From NCBI GenBank assembly GCA_964424115.1, contig CAYRHN010000003.1, positions 62,001-126,000 on the forward strand: DNA of 64,000 nt, given 5' to 3'. A program made the position numbers and the translations under genes. The notes beneath the pieces are model-generated. The model worked only from the letters and a program-made list of their open reading frames with translations. It ran no database searches and was not told the DNA's origin. The DNA comes from CAYRHN01 sp964424115. Lineage in GTDB: Bacteria > Chloroflexota > Anaerolineae > Anaerolineales > Anaerolineaceae. Of this stretch, positions 57,252-64,000 are shown piece after piece (position 1 is the stretch's first letter; every line of letters begins with the position of its first letter).

Positions 57252-58121
57252 ATGGATGTCCCGATGAAAGAACAAACCCATTCGCTCGGCTTCCGCATTG
57301 GAAAATACTCCATCACCTCGCTGAAGTATATCTTGCTGACCCTCTTCGCCCTGTTTTGGCTGCTGCCGGTGATTGCTTCATTTGTCACTTCGCTGCGCAC
57401 CATGGACGACATTGCCCTGAACGGATTCTGGAGCATTCCCCAGACCATCTCATTCGATAATTTTGTGAGGGCCTGGACGGAAGCGCGCGTCTCGCGCTAC
57501 CTGCTGAACAGTTTTATCATCACCATCCCCTCGCTATTTGGCATGCTCTTCCTCTCCTCGCTGGCGGCCTTTGCCCTGGCGCGCTACAAGTTCCGCGGCA
57601 ACCTGCTGCTGTACTTCATGTTTGTGGCCGGGACGATGCTGCCCTTTCAGATCCTCATGCTGCCGGTCTTCCGCCTGACCAACTCGCTGGGGCTGTATGA
57701 CACCTACGGGTCGCTCATTTTAATTCACACCGCCTTCCAGCTCGGTTTTTGCACCTTTGTGATGCGCAATTTCATGCGCACCGTGCCCAACGATATCCTG
57801 GATGCGGCGCGAGTGGACGGCTGCTCGGAATTCCGCATTTACTGGCAGGTGATGCTGCCGCTCTCGCTGCCCTCGTTGGCGGCGCTGGCCACACTGGAAT
57901 TCACCTGGGTCTTCAACGATTACCTGTGGGCGATCATCTTGCTGCGCGCGGATGCGCTGCGCCCGGTGACGGCCGGACTGGCCACCCTGCGCGGGCAGTA
58001 TAACACCGACTGGCCGGTGATCACCGCCGGGGCGCTGCTGGCCACCATCCCGACCCTGCTGGTGTTCATTTTCCTGCAGCGCTATTTCATCCAGGGTCTG
58101 ACCCTCGGTTCGACGAAGTAG
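57252..58121 (+). CDS. Sugar ABC importer, MalG-like permease
   Basis: The 289-residue permease has six membrane helices and the EAA loop VPNDILDAARVDGCSEFRIYWQVMLPLSLPSLAAL. The end YFIQGLTLGSTK (cf. ...GLTAGAVKG) is typical of the MalG/CUT1 group. The start is ATG 57252 with AGGAGG upstream; Met5 is an alternative. It forms the inner membrane channel with the preceding gene. Confidence 0.94.
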   Translation: MDVPMKEQTHSLGFRIGKYSITSLKYILLTLFALFWLLPVIASFVTSLRTMDDIALNGFWSIPQTISFDNFVRAWTEARVSRYLLNSFIITIPSLFGMLFLSSLAAFALARYKFRGNLLLYFMFVAGTMLPFQILMLPVFRLTNSLGLYDTYGSLILIHTAFQLGFCTFVMRNFMRTVPNDILDAARVDGCSEFRIYWQVMLPLSLPSLAALATLEFTWVFNDYLWAIILLRADALRPVTAGLATLRGQYNTDWPVITAGALLATIPTLLVFIFLQRYFIQGLTLGSTK

Positions 58122-58144
58122 TACAATGGGGAGTATGGATCTTC

Positions 58145-58191
58145 GAGCATAGAGAGTAGCGGGAGCTACTCTCTATGCTCTACGTTTTTTT
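58145..58191 (+). terminator. Strong Rho-independent terminator after the permease operon
   Basis: GAGCATAGAGAGTAGC (58145-58160) pairs perfectly with GCTACTCTCTATGCTC (58165-58180) around GGGA, followed by TACG and seven T. The beta-galactosidase gene is therefore likely to have its own start of transcription or depend on read-through. Confidence 0.9.
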
Positions 58192-58223
58192 GATATAACC
58201 ATCTTCTTAAGAGGTAGTTGTTC

Positions 58224-60206
58224 ATGAAACTTGGCGTATGCTATTACCCCGAACATTGGCCCCAGGAGCGCTGGGCGGAAGACGCCCGCCTGATGCGCGC
58301 AGCCGGGTTGGATTACGTGCGGATTGGCGAATTTGCCTGGGCTCTGATGGAGCCGGAGGAAGGACGCTTTGCGTGGGACTGGCTGGACCGGGCGGTGGAG
58401 ACGCTCAGCGGGGAAGGGTTGAAGCTGGTGTTGTGCACGCCCACGGCTGCGCCGCCCGCCTGGCTGGTGCGGCGCTATCCACAGGTGCTGCCGGTGGACG
58501 CGCAGGGGTACACGCGCCAGCACGGTTCGCGCCGCCATTATTGCGCCAACAGCCCGGAATACCATCGCCACACACGGCGCATCGTGACTGCCCTGGCGCA
58601 GCGCTATGCAAACCACCCGGCGGTGGTTGCCTGGCAGGTGGACAACGAATTTGACTGCCATAACACAGCCCGCTGTTACTGCCCGCGCTGCGCAGCCGCC
58701 TTCCGCGAATGGCTTAAGCGGCGTTACGGCAGCCTGGAAGCGCTGAATGAAGCCTGGGGGGCGATCTTCTGGTCGCAGACTTACCAGGATTGGGAGCAGA
58801 TCGAGCCGCCGGTGATGACCGTAGCCGACCCGAACTGCTCGCACGTGCTGGATTACTGGCGCTTTTCTTCCGATTCGGTGGTGGCTTACCAACAAATGCA
58901 GCTGGATCTGCTGCGCAGCCACACCGACCGGCGCATCTGCACCAATTTGATGGGCGATGCGCCCTATGTGGATTACCACCACCTGGCGCGTAACCTGGAT
59001 TTCATCGCCTGGGACTCGTATCCTACCGGTTATGCTGAAAAAATGGCCGAGGGGCTGTATCTTCCCGGCCAGCCCCGTCCGCAGGAACCGGCCTATGACC
59101 TGGGCGACCCGTATGTCAGCGGGTATTACCACGACCTGACCCGTGGGCTGAACCCGCATCCCTACTGGGTGATGGAGCAGCAGGCGGGCAGCATCAACTG
59201 GGGGCGCCTGAACCCCGGCGTGCGCCCGGGGGCGGTGCGCCTGTGGACCTGGCACGCGCTGGCCGGCGGAGCCGAGGCAGTCATGTATTTCCGCTGGCGG
59301 GCCTGCCTGTACGGGCAGGAGCAGTATCACTCCGGGTTGCTGCACCACGATGCCACGCCCGACCTGGGCTACCGCGAGGTGTTGGAAATGCTGCCGGAGC
59401 GCGCGCGCATGGCAGAGATCGCCGCGCAGCCCGCGCCCGCCCCGCAGGTGGCCTTGCTCTCGGATTACGACGACCTGTGGGCGCTGGAGCTCCAGCCGCA
59501 CCGCCAGGATTACGGCTACCAGCGCGCGCAGTTCGGCCTGTATGCTGCGCTGCAGCGCCTGGGCATTCCCTGTGATATCGTTTCGCCGCGCGCTGATCTG
59601 GGCCGCTACCGGCTGGTGCTGGCGCCGTCGCTGATGGTGGTGGATGAAGAGATTGCATCCAACTTACGCGCTTATGTGGAAGGCGGTGGAAGCCTGGTGC
59701 TGGGGGTGCGTTCCGGCTTCAAGACCGCCTCCAACCGGGTCACCGACCAGACCCTGCCGGGGCTGCTGCGCGGGCTGGCCGGGGCGTCGGTGACGGAATG
59801 GCACGCCCTGCCGCCGGGGGCAGGTTACGACCTGGCAGGTGCAGCGGGGCAAACCGGCCCGGCTACCTTCTGGGCCGAACAGTTGAACCTGGAAGGGGCA
59901 GCCGCGCACTGGAGGTACACTTCCGGGCCGTTCGACGGAGCGCCGGCTTTCAGCGAAAACCGCTTTGGGGCGGGGCGATGCTTCTACTGGGGCTGGTATC
60001 CCACGCCGGAACAGGCCGGAGAAGTGTTGGGCTGGCTGGCGCGGCGCCTGGGGATCGAGCGCCTGGCCGAATTGCCGCAAGGGGTGATCGCTGCCCGGCG
60101 CGGGCGTTTTCTCCTGCTGCTCAATTTCACCAACCAGCAGCAGACCGCGCGCGTGCAAGGCCGCGAGGTGGTAGTTCCGGGGCGGGGGGTGCTGACGTTG
60201 GTATAA
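58224..60206 (+). CDS. GH42 beta-galactosidase
   Basis: The 660-residue product from ATG 58224 shows the GH42 pattern: MKLGVCYYPEHWP, VRIGEFAWALMEPEEGRF, catalytic acid/base Glu 142 in WQVDNEFD, the Cys cluster CYCPRC just after it (structural zinc in the family), and nucleophile Glu 318 in YWVMEQQAG. A trimerisation domain (ALLSDYDDLWALELQP ... VDEEIASNLRAYVEGG) and a small C-terminal beta domain follow. It hydrolyses terminal beta-galactosides. There is no signal peptide, so it acts in the cytoplasm on sugars brought in by the adjacent ABC importer. Lengths are normal. Confidence 0.96.
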   Translation: MKLGVCYYPEHWPQERWAEDARLMRAAGLDYVRIGEFAWALMEPEEGRFAWDWLDRAVETLSGEGLKLVLCTPTAAPPAWLVRRYPQVLPVDAQGYTRQHGSRRHYCANSPEYHRHTRRIVTALAQRYANHPAVVAWQVDNEFDCHNTARCYCPRCAAAFREWLKRRYGSLEALNEAWGAIFWSQTYQDWEQIEPPVMTVADPNCSHVLDYWRFSSDSVVAYQQMQLDLLRSHTDRRICTNLMGDAPYVDYHHLARNLDFIAWDSYPTGYAEKMAEGLYLPGQPRPQEPAYDLGDPYVSGYYHDLTRGLNPHPYWVMEQQAGSINWGRLNPGVRPGAVRLWTWHALAGGAEAVMYFRWRACLYGQEQYHSGLLHHDATPDLGYREVLEMLPERARMAEIAAQPAPAPQVALLSDYDDLWALELQPHRQDYGYQRAQFGLYAALQRLGIPCDIVSPRADLGRYRLVLAPSLMVVDEEIASNLRAYVEGGGSLVLGVRSGFKTASNRVTDQTLPGLLRGLAGASVTEWHALPPGAGYDLAGAAGQTGPATFWAEQLNLEGAAAHWRYTSGPFDGAPAFSENRFGAGRCFYWGWYPTPEQAGEVLGWLARRLGIERLAELPQGVIAARRGRFLLLLNFTNQQQTARVQGREVVVPGRGVLTLV

Positions 60207-60208
60207 TC
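60203..60208 (+). promoter_or_regulatory. -10 box of the chloride-channel gene
   Basis: TATAAT overlaps the stop codon of the beta-galactosidase gene, about 50 bp before the channel ATG. Confidence 0.45.
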
Positions 60209-60256
60209 AATTCATGGGCCGGTTCTGTGAGCCTGGCCATTGAAAGAGGGAAGCCG

Positions 60257-62290
60257 ATGGACAGCCTTTTTTCCAAGACTCGCCAGTTCTTGCTGCGCTG
60301 GAGCGGCCGTGTGCGGGGGGTCAATGATATGCTGCTGGAGGTTGGCCTGGCCGTGCTGGTTGGGCTGGGCAGCGGCGCGGGGGTGTGGCTGCTGAAGCAG
60401 TTGATCGAATTGTTCCGGGGGGTGTTCTTTACCGACTTGGGCGGGCTGATGGCCCCGCTGGGCGGGTGGACGGTGGCGGTCTTCCCGGTCCTTGGGGGGG
60501 CGGTGGTGGGGCTGCTGGTTCACCGCTGGCTGCGGCGTGAGAAGCATCACGGCGTGGCGGGGATCATGGAACTGGTGGCGCTGGGCGGCGGGCGGCTGAA
60601 ATACCAGTTGATCCCGGTCAAGACGCTGGCTGCTTCGCTTTCGATCGGCTGCGGAGCGTCGGTGGGACCGGAAGATCCTTCGGTGCAGATCGGCGCCAAT
60701 TTTGCCTCCTGGATGGGGCAGCGCTTTGGTTTTGCTGAAGAACGGATGCGCCCGCTGGTGGCGGCCGGGGCAGCCGGAGCGGTGGCAGCGGCTTTCAATG
60801 CGCCGATCGCAGCGGTCTTTTTTGCGTTGGAGGTGATCTTGGGGGAGATCAGCGGGAGTGGGTTGAGCCTGGTGGTGCTTTCCAGCGTCATCTCGGCCAT
60901 CTTCACCCAGGCGGTCAGCGGGCCGCAGCCGGCTTTCAAGGTTCCGGCTTACACGTTCAATTCTCCCTGGGAGGTGCCGATCTATATGGGATTGGGCATC
61001 CTGGCGGGCTTCGTGGCGGTGGCCTATATCCGCCTGCTGTATTTTTCCAAGGACCGCTTTGACCGCTCGCGCCTGCCGGTCTGGGCGCGGCCGGCGGCGG
61101 CCGGGTTGGCGGTGGGGCTGGTGGGTATCTGGCTGCCGCAGGTGTTTGGGGTAGGTTACGACACGATCGAGGCCATCCTCAACGGGCAGAACCTGTCCTG
61201 GCTGCTGCTGGCGGGGCTGCTGCTGGCCAAGCTGATCCTCACCCCGGTCAGTATTGGCGGGGGTTTCCAGGGCGGGGTGTTTGCGCCCTCGTTGTTCCTC
61301 GGCGCGGCGCTGGGCGGCGGGTATGGGATCGTTGTCAACCAGCTTTTTCCCGGCCTGGAGCTGCACCCGGCGGCCTTTGCAATGGTTGGAATGGGGGCGG
61401 TGCTGGCAGGGGCCATTCACGCGCCGTTGACCGCGGCGCTGCTGCTGTTTGAGATGACCAATGATTATCACATCATCTTGCCGCTGTTGCTGGCGGTGAT
61501 CATCAGCTTGTTGATCGCGCGCCGCTTAAACGCTGATTCAGTCTATACCCTCAGCCTGGCGCGCAAGGGCATCCGCCTGGAGCGCGGCAAGGATATTGAA
61601 GTGCTGGAGGGAATTGCGGTCAGCGAGGTGATGGAGACTGACACCCCGACGCTGTCCGAGGAAACGCCGTTAGAAGAGGTGGACCGGCTGCTCTTCCATA
61701 CCCGCCGGCACGGCCTGCCGGTGATGGACGGCAGCGGCGAACTGGCAGGCATGCTGACCCTGGCAGACCTGGAAGCTGCCCGTGACCAGCCCGGTAAGAG
61801 CACGGCAGGCCAGGCCTGTACGCGCCAGTTGATCAGCGCTTATCCGGATGAAACACTGGGAACGGCGCTGCGCAGAATGGGGATCTTTGATGTGGGACGC
61901 CTGCCGGTGGTGGACCGACAGAATCCGCGCCGAATGGTGGGCATGTTGCGCCGGGCAGACGTGGTACGCGCGTATGACGCTGCGCTGACCCGGCGGGCTT
62001 CCTTGCGCCACCGCATGGAAGAATCGCGCCTGGGCACGTTCACCGGCCTGCAGGTGGAGGATATCACGATCCATCTTTCTAGCCCGTGCGACGGGCATCG
62101 CATGCAGGATATCCATTGGCCGGTGAATTGCCTGGTGGCTTCCATCCGGCGCGGCTCGCAACTGCTCATCCCGCACGGCGATACGCGCTTGCAGGTGGGG
62201 GACGTGCTGGTGGTGGTGATGGAAGAAGCGGCGCGCGCCCAGATCCGGCAACTGACCGGAGCGGCAGAAGACGGCGGCGCGCTGGAATAA
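60257..62290 (+). CDS. ClC-type chloride channel/antiporter with CBS and TrkA-C domains
   Basis: The 677-residue product starts at ATG 60257 (GAAAGAGGGAAG upstream). The membrane part carries SIGCGASVGPEDPSVQIG, where GPEDP aligns with the GxExP gating-glutamate motif, then GAVAAAFNAPIAAVFFALE and GGFQGGVFAPSLFLGAALG (GxFxP anion site). Two CBS domains (about 460-580: VSEVMETDTPTLSEETPLEEVDRLLF and the next) bind nucleotides. A TrkA-C-like ending (VEDITIHLSSPCDGHRMQDIHWP ... LQVGDVLVVVMEE) follows. It moves chloride, possibly with protons. Combined CBS plus TrkA-C tails suggest ligand gating. Confidence 0.93.
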   Translation: MDSLFSKTRQFLLRWSGRVRGVNDMLLEVGLAVLVGLGSGAGVWLLKQLIELFRGVFFTDLGGLMAPLGGWTVAVFPVLGGAVVGLLVHRWLRREKHHGVAGIMELVALGGGRLKYQLIPVKTLAASLSIGCGASVGPEDPSVQIGANFASWMGQRFGFAEERMRPLVAAGAAGAVAAAFNAPIAAVFFALEVILGEISGSGLSLVVLSSVISAIFTQAVSGPQPAFKVPAYTFNSPWEVPIYMGLGILAGFVAVAYIRLLYFSKDRFDRSRLPVWARPAAAGLAVGLVGIWLPQVFGVGYDTIEAILNGQNLSWLLLAGLLLAKLILTPVSIGGGFQGGVFAPSLFLGAALGGGYGIVVNQLFPGLELHPAAFAMVGMGAVLAGAIHAPLTAALLLFEMTNDYHIILPLLLAVIISLLIARRLNADSVYTLSLARKGIRLERGKDIEVLEGIAVSEVMETDTPTLSEETPLEEVDRLLFHTRRHGLPVMDGSGELAGMLTLADLEAARDQPGKSTAGQACTRQLISAYPDETLGTALRRMGIFDVGRLPVVDRQNPRRMVGMLRRADVVRAYDAALTRRASLRHRMEESRLGTFTGLQVEDITIHLSSPCDGHRMQDIHWPVNCLVASIRRGSQLLIPHGDTRLQVGDVLVVVMEEAARAQIRQLTGAAEDGGALE

Positions 62291-62373
62291 GCTGCGGGGC
62301 GCTTCTTAACCCATTAAAATCTGTTATAGTATATCTGTCCCTGTGATTTTCAAGCGAATAAAAGGAGGCGGAT

Positions 62374-64000
62374 ATGCAGCGCATCATTTGCTGTGCTTTG
62401 ATCCTGGTTTTGGCAGGCCTGTGGCTGCCGGCGGAGCGTCCGGCACAAGCCGCGACAACCTACACGGTGACCAACACGCTGGACAGCGGGGCGGGTTCGC
62501 TGCGCTATGCGATCAATTCGGCCAACGGCAACGCCGGCGCGGATACGATCGCATTTGCCATTCCCATGACCGACCCGGGCTGCGTTCCGGCGACGGGAGT
62601 ATGTACGATCCATGTCAACAACATCTTGCTGGTGGCGGCGGATAATGCCGGGGTGACCATTGACGGCTACACCCAGCCCGGCGCGGCCTATGCCGCCGGC
62701 ACCAGCCCGGCTTTGATCAAGATCGTCCTGGACGGGATAGGATTGGACACCGGCCAGACGTACAATGTGGCCGTCTTGGGGCTGAATTCCGGCCACAATG
62801 TGGTGCGCGGGCTGTCGATCATCAACAGCCCCACCAACGGCATCGTGGTCAGCAAGGTGGGAACCACCGGTACGCCCAATTTCAACAGTATCAGCGGCAA
62901 TTATATCGGCACCGACCCCGGCGGGACGGCCGACCGCGGCAATGCCTGGGACGGGGTCTTCCTGGGGGAGGGTTCTTACAGCACTGTGGTTGGCGGGCTC
63001 ACTCCGGCCAGCCGCAATATCATCTCTGGCAACGACATCGAGGGGGTGGGCATCTGGGGTACGATGACGGTCAGCAATTACGTCGTCGGGAACTATATCG
63101 GTGTGGATGCCAGCGGAAACACTGCCTTGCCCAACGTGACCAACGGCGTGCGTATTTACGGCGGCGCCAACCAAAACATTGTGGGCTGGGAAACCCCGGC
63201 CGGGCGCAATATCATCTCCGGTAACGGTTATTCCAACGTGCGCTTTGCCGGCGCAGGCACCAACCAGAACGGCCTGGCCAACAACTATATCGGCACCAAC
63301 GCCGCCGGCGACGCTGCCCTGGGCGGGCAGATCGGGGTCTATATCCTGGACGGCGCAGCCCAGAGCTTTATCGGCGGGAGCATCAGCGCAACCGGCAACC
63401 TGATCTCGGGCAATTCGAATTACGGCGTGATGGTGGAGGGGGACGCCACTCTGCTCACCTATATCTATGGCAACTGGATCGGGCTGAACGCGGCCGGCAC
63501 CACCGCGCTGCCGAACGGGACGCAGGGCGTGTTGATCTCCAATTCGTTGGGCGTTCAGATCGGCGGCCCGACCGCCATTATGCGCAACGTTATCTCCGGC
63601 AACGCCCATAACGGGATCGAGATCCACGGGACGAGCGCAACTTCCAACCAGGTGCGCAATAATTACATCGGCACCAACCCGGCCGGAGATGCGGCCATTC
63701 CCAACGGCTGGAACGGGGTGCTGCTCAGCGATGGGGCGCACGACAATATCATTGGCGGGGATAATATCGGCCAGGGCAACCTGATCTCCGGCAACACCAG
63801 CAGCGGGGTATCCATTTACGGCAGCGGGACGGCCAACAATAGCGTGTCGGGCAATCTGATCGGCCCGAACGCAGCTGGCGACCAGGCGCTCAGCAGCCAG
63901 GAAAAAGGAGTGTGGATCCATTACGGCGCGCAGTCCAACATCATTGGCGGAGATGACCTGGTCAGCGACGGCGTCACGCCGGGCACCTTCTCGCGCAATG
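62374..64000 (+). CDS. Secreted parallel beta-helix protein (5' part; runs off the window)
   Basis: ATG 62374 follows AAAGGAGG at good spacing. The frame stays open to the last base, giving 542 codons so far. A signal peptide (LILVLAGLWLPAERPAQA) is followed by YTVTNTLDSGAGSLRYAINSANG, a relative of the CSLREAI start motif, then repeats such as NIISGN, NYIGTN and IGGDN. The domain plan matches the protein at 23052-26273, though the IGTDGDG loops are not prominent here. It should be exported; no catalytic site is seen. Confidence 0.85.
   Translation, partial: MQRIICCALILVLAGLWLPAERPAQAATTYTVTNTLDSGAGSLRYAINSANGNAGADTIAFAIPMTDPGCVPATGVCTIHVNNILLVAADNAGVTIDGYTQPGAAYAAGTSPALIKIVLDGIGLDTGQTYNVAVLGLNSGHNVVRGLSIINSPTNGIVVSKVGTTGTPNFNSISGNYIGTDPGGTADRGNAWDGVFLGEGSYSTVVGGLTPASRNIISGNDIEGVGIWGTMTVSNYVVGNYIGVDASGNTALPNVTNGVRIYGGANQNIVGWETPAGRNIISGNGYSNVRFAGAGTNQNGLANNYIGTNAAGDAALGGQIGVYILDGAAQSFIGGSISATGNLISGNSNYGVMVEGDATLLTYIYGNWIGLNAAGTTALPNGTQGVLISNSLGVQIGGPTAIMRNVISGNAHNGIEIHGTSATSNQVRNNYIGTNPAGDAAIPNGWNGVLLSDGAHDNIIGGDNIGQGNLISGNTSSGVSIYGSGTANNSVSGNLIGPNAAGDQALSSQEKGVWIHYGAQSNIIGGDDLVSDGVTPGTFSRN

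Noticed and set aside
62350..63921. 523-codon antisense frame over the second beta-helix gene
   Set aside because: Same effect: repetitive Gly/Asn-rich coding on the plus strand leaves the complement open.

Overview
The window looks like chromosomal DNA of a bacterium of the phylum Chloroflexota, probably class Anaerolineae. This is inferred from protein style, not from a marker gene. Threonine/proline-rich linkers are followed by extracellular domains. A sugar-binding lipoprotein has a VEVEKT-repeat stalk. Secreted proteins carry a short FLPLV / YVPVV / FLPAV motif. PD40 lipoproteins and parallel beta-helix proteins are large and repeated. No rRNA, tRNA or CRISPR array was seen.

Layout. (1) 1-11.2 kb, AT-richer accessory DNA: a giant Rhs protein with a C-terminal amidase-like tip, a PD40 lipoprotein that may be its partner, a displaced Rhs core fragment at the window edge, two tiny ORFs, a small HTH protein, a candidate structured RNA, and a large serine recombinase. 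The recombinase reading frame runs into a broken arfB gene, which marks one end of an integrated element. (2) 11.4-19.7 kb: a complete K+ uptake operon kdpFABC-kdpDE with two extra small membrane-protein genes. (3) 19.8-36.8 kb: a seven-haem cytochrome, repeat-rich spacers, a winged-helix replication-like protein, a beta-helix surface protein, secreted proteins, 5-oxoprolinase subunits B and C, an MFS exporter, a nucleotide cyclase/ATPase/TPR regulator, a DMT transporter and a tat operon. (4) 37.6-45.0 kb: a plasmid-like maintenance module (DnaA-N initiator-like protein, antirepressor, HNH protein, AAA ATPase, two ParA systems with different partners, paired palindromes, and an iteron-like array). 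(5) 45.0-51.2 kb: small membrane proteins, a nucleoside-kinase-like protein, and a Zur-znuACB zinc operon interrupted by a repeat-flanked four-helix-bundle gene. (6) 51.3-60.2 kb: a sugar locus with a LacI regulator, a glycosyltransferase-like protein of unknown role, an ABC sugar importer and a GH42 beta-galactosidase, linked by shared TTACCGGT operators. (7) 60.2-64 kb: a ClC chloride channel and the start of a second beta-helix protein.

How genes work together. The kdp operon couples a K+ pump to its own two-component sensor. Zur probably represses the zinc importer through a palindrome in front of its own gene. The LacI protein probably controls uptake (binding protein plus two permeases; the ATPase is elsewhere) and cleavage of a galactoside, together with the glycosyltransferase-like gene. 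The 37.6-45 kb block looks like the replication/partition core of a former or integrated replicon.

Most interesting candidates: the serine recombinase whose last 27 codons come from its arfB target; the Rhs/lipoprotein cassette with a displaced core; the dual partition module with palindromes overlapping stop codons and a six-unit array at about 24-28 bp spacing; and several genes with TATAAT six to eight bases before ATG, which suggests leaderless mRNAs.
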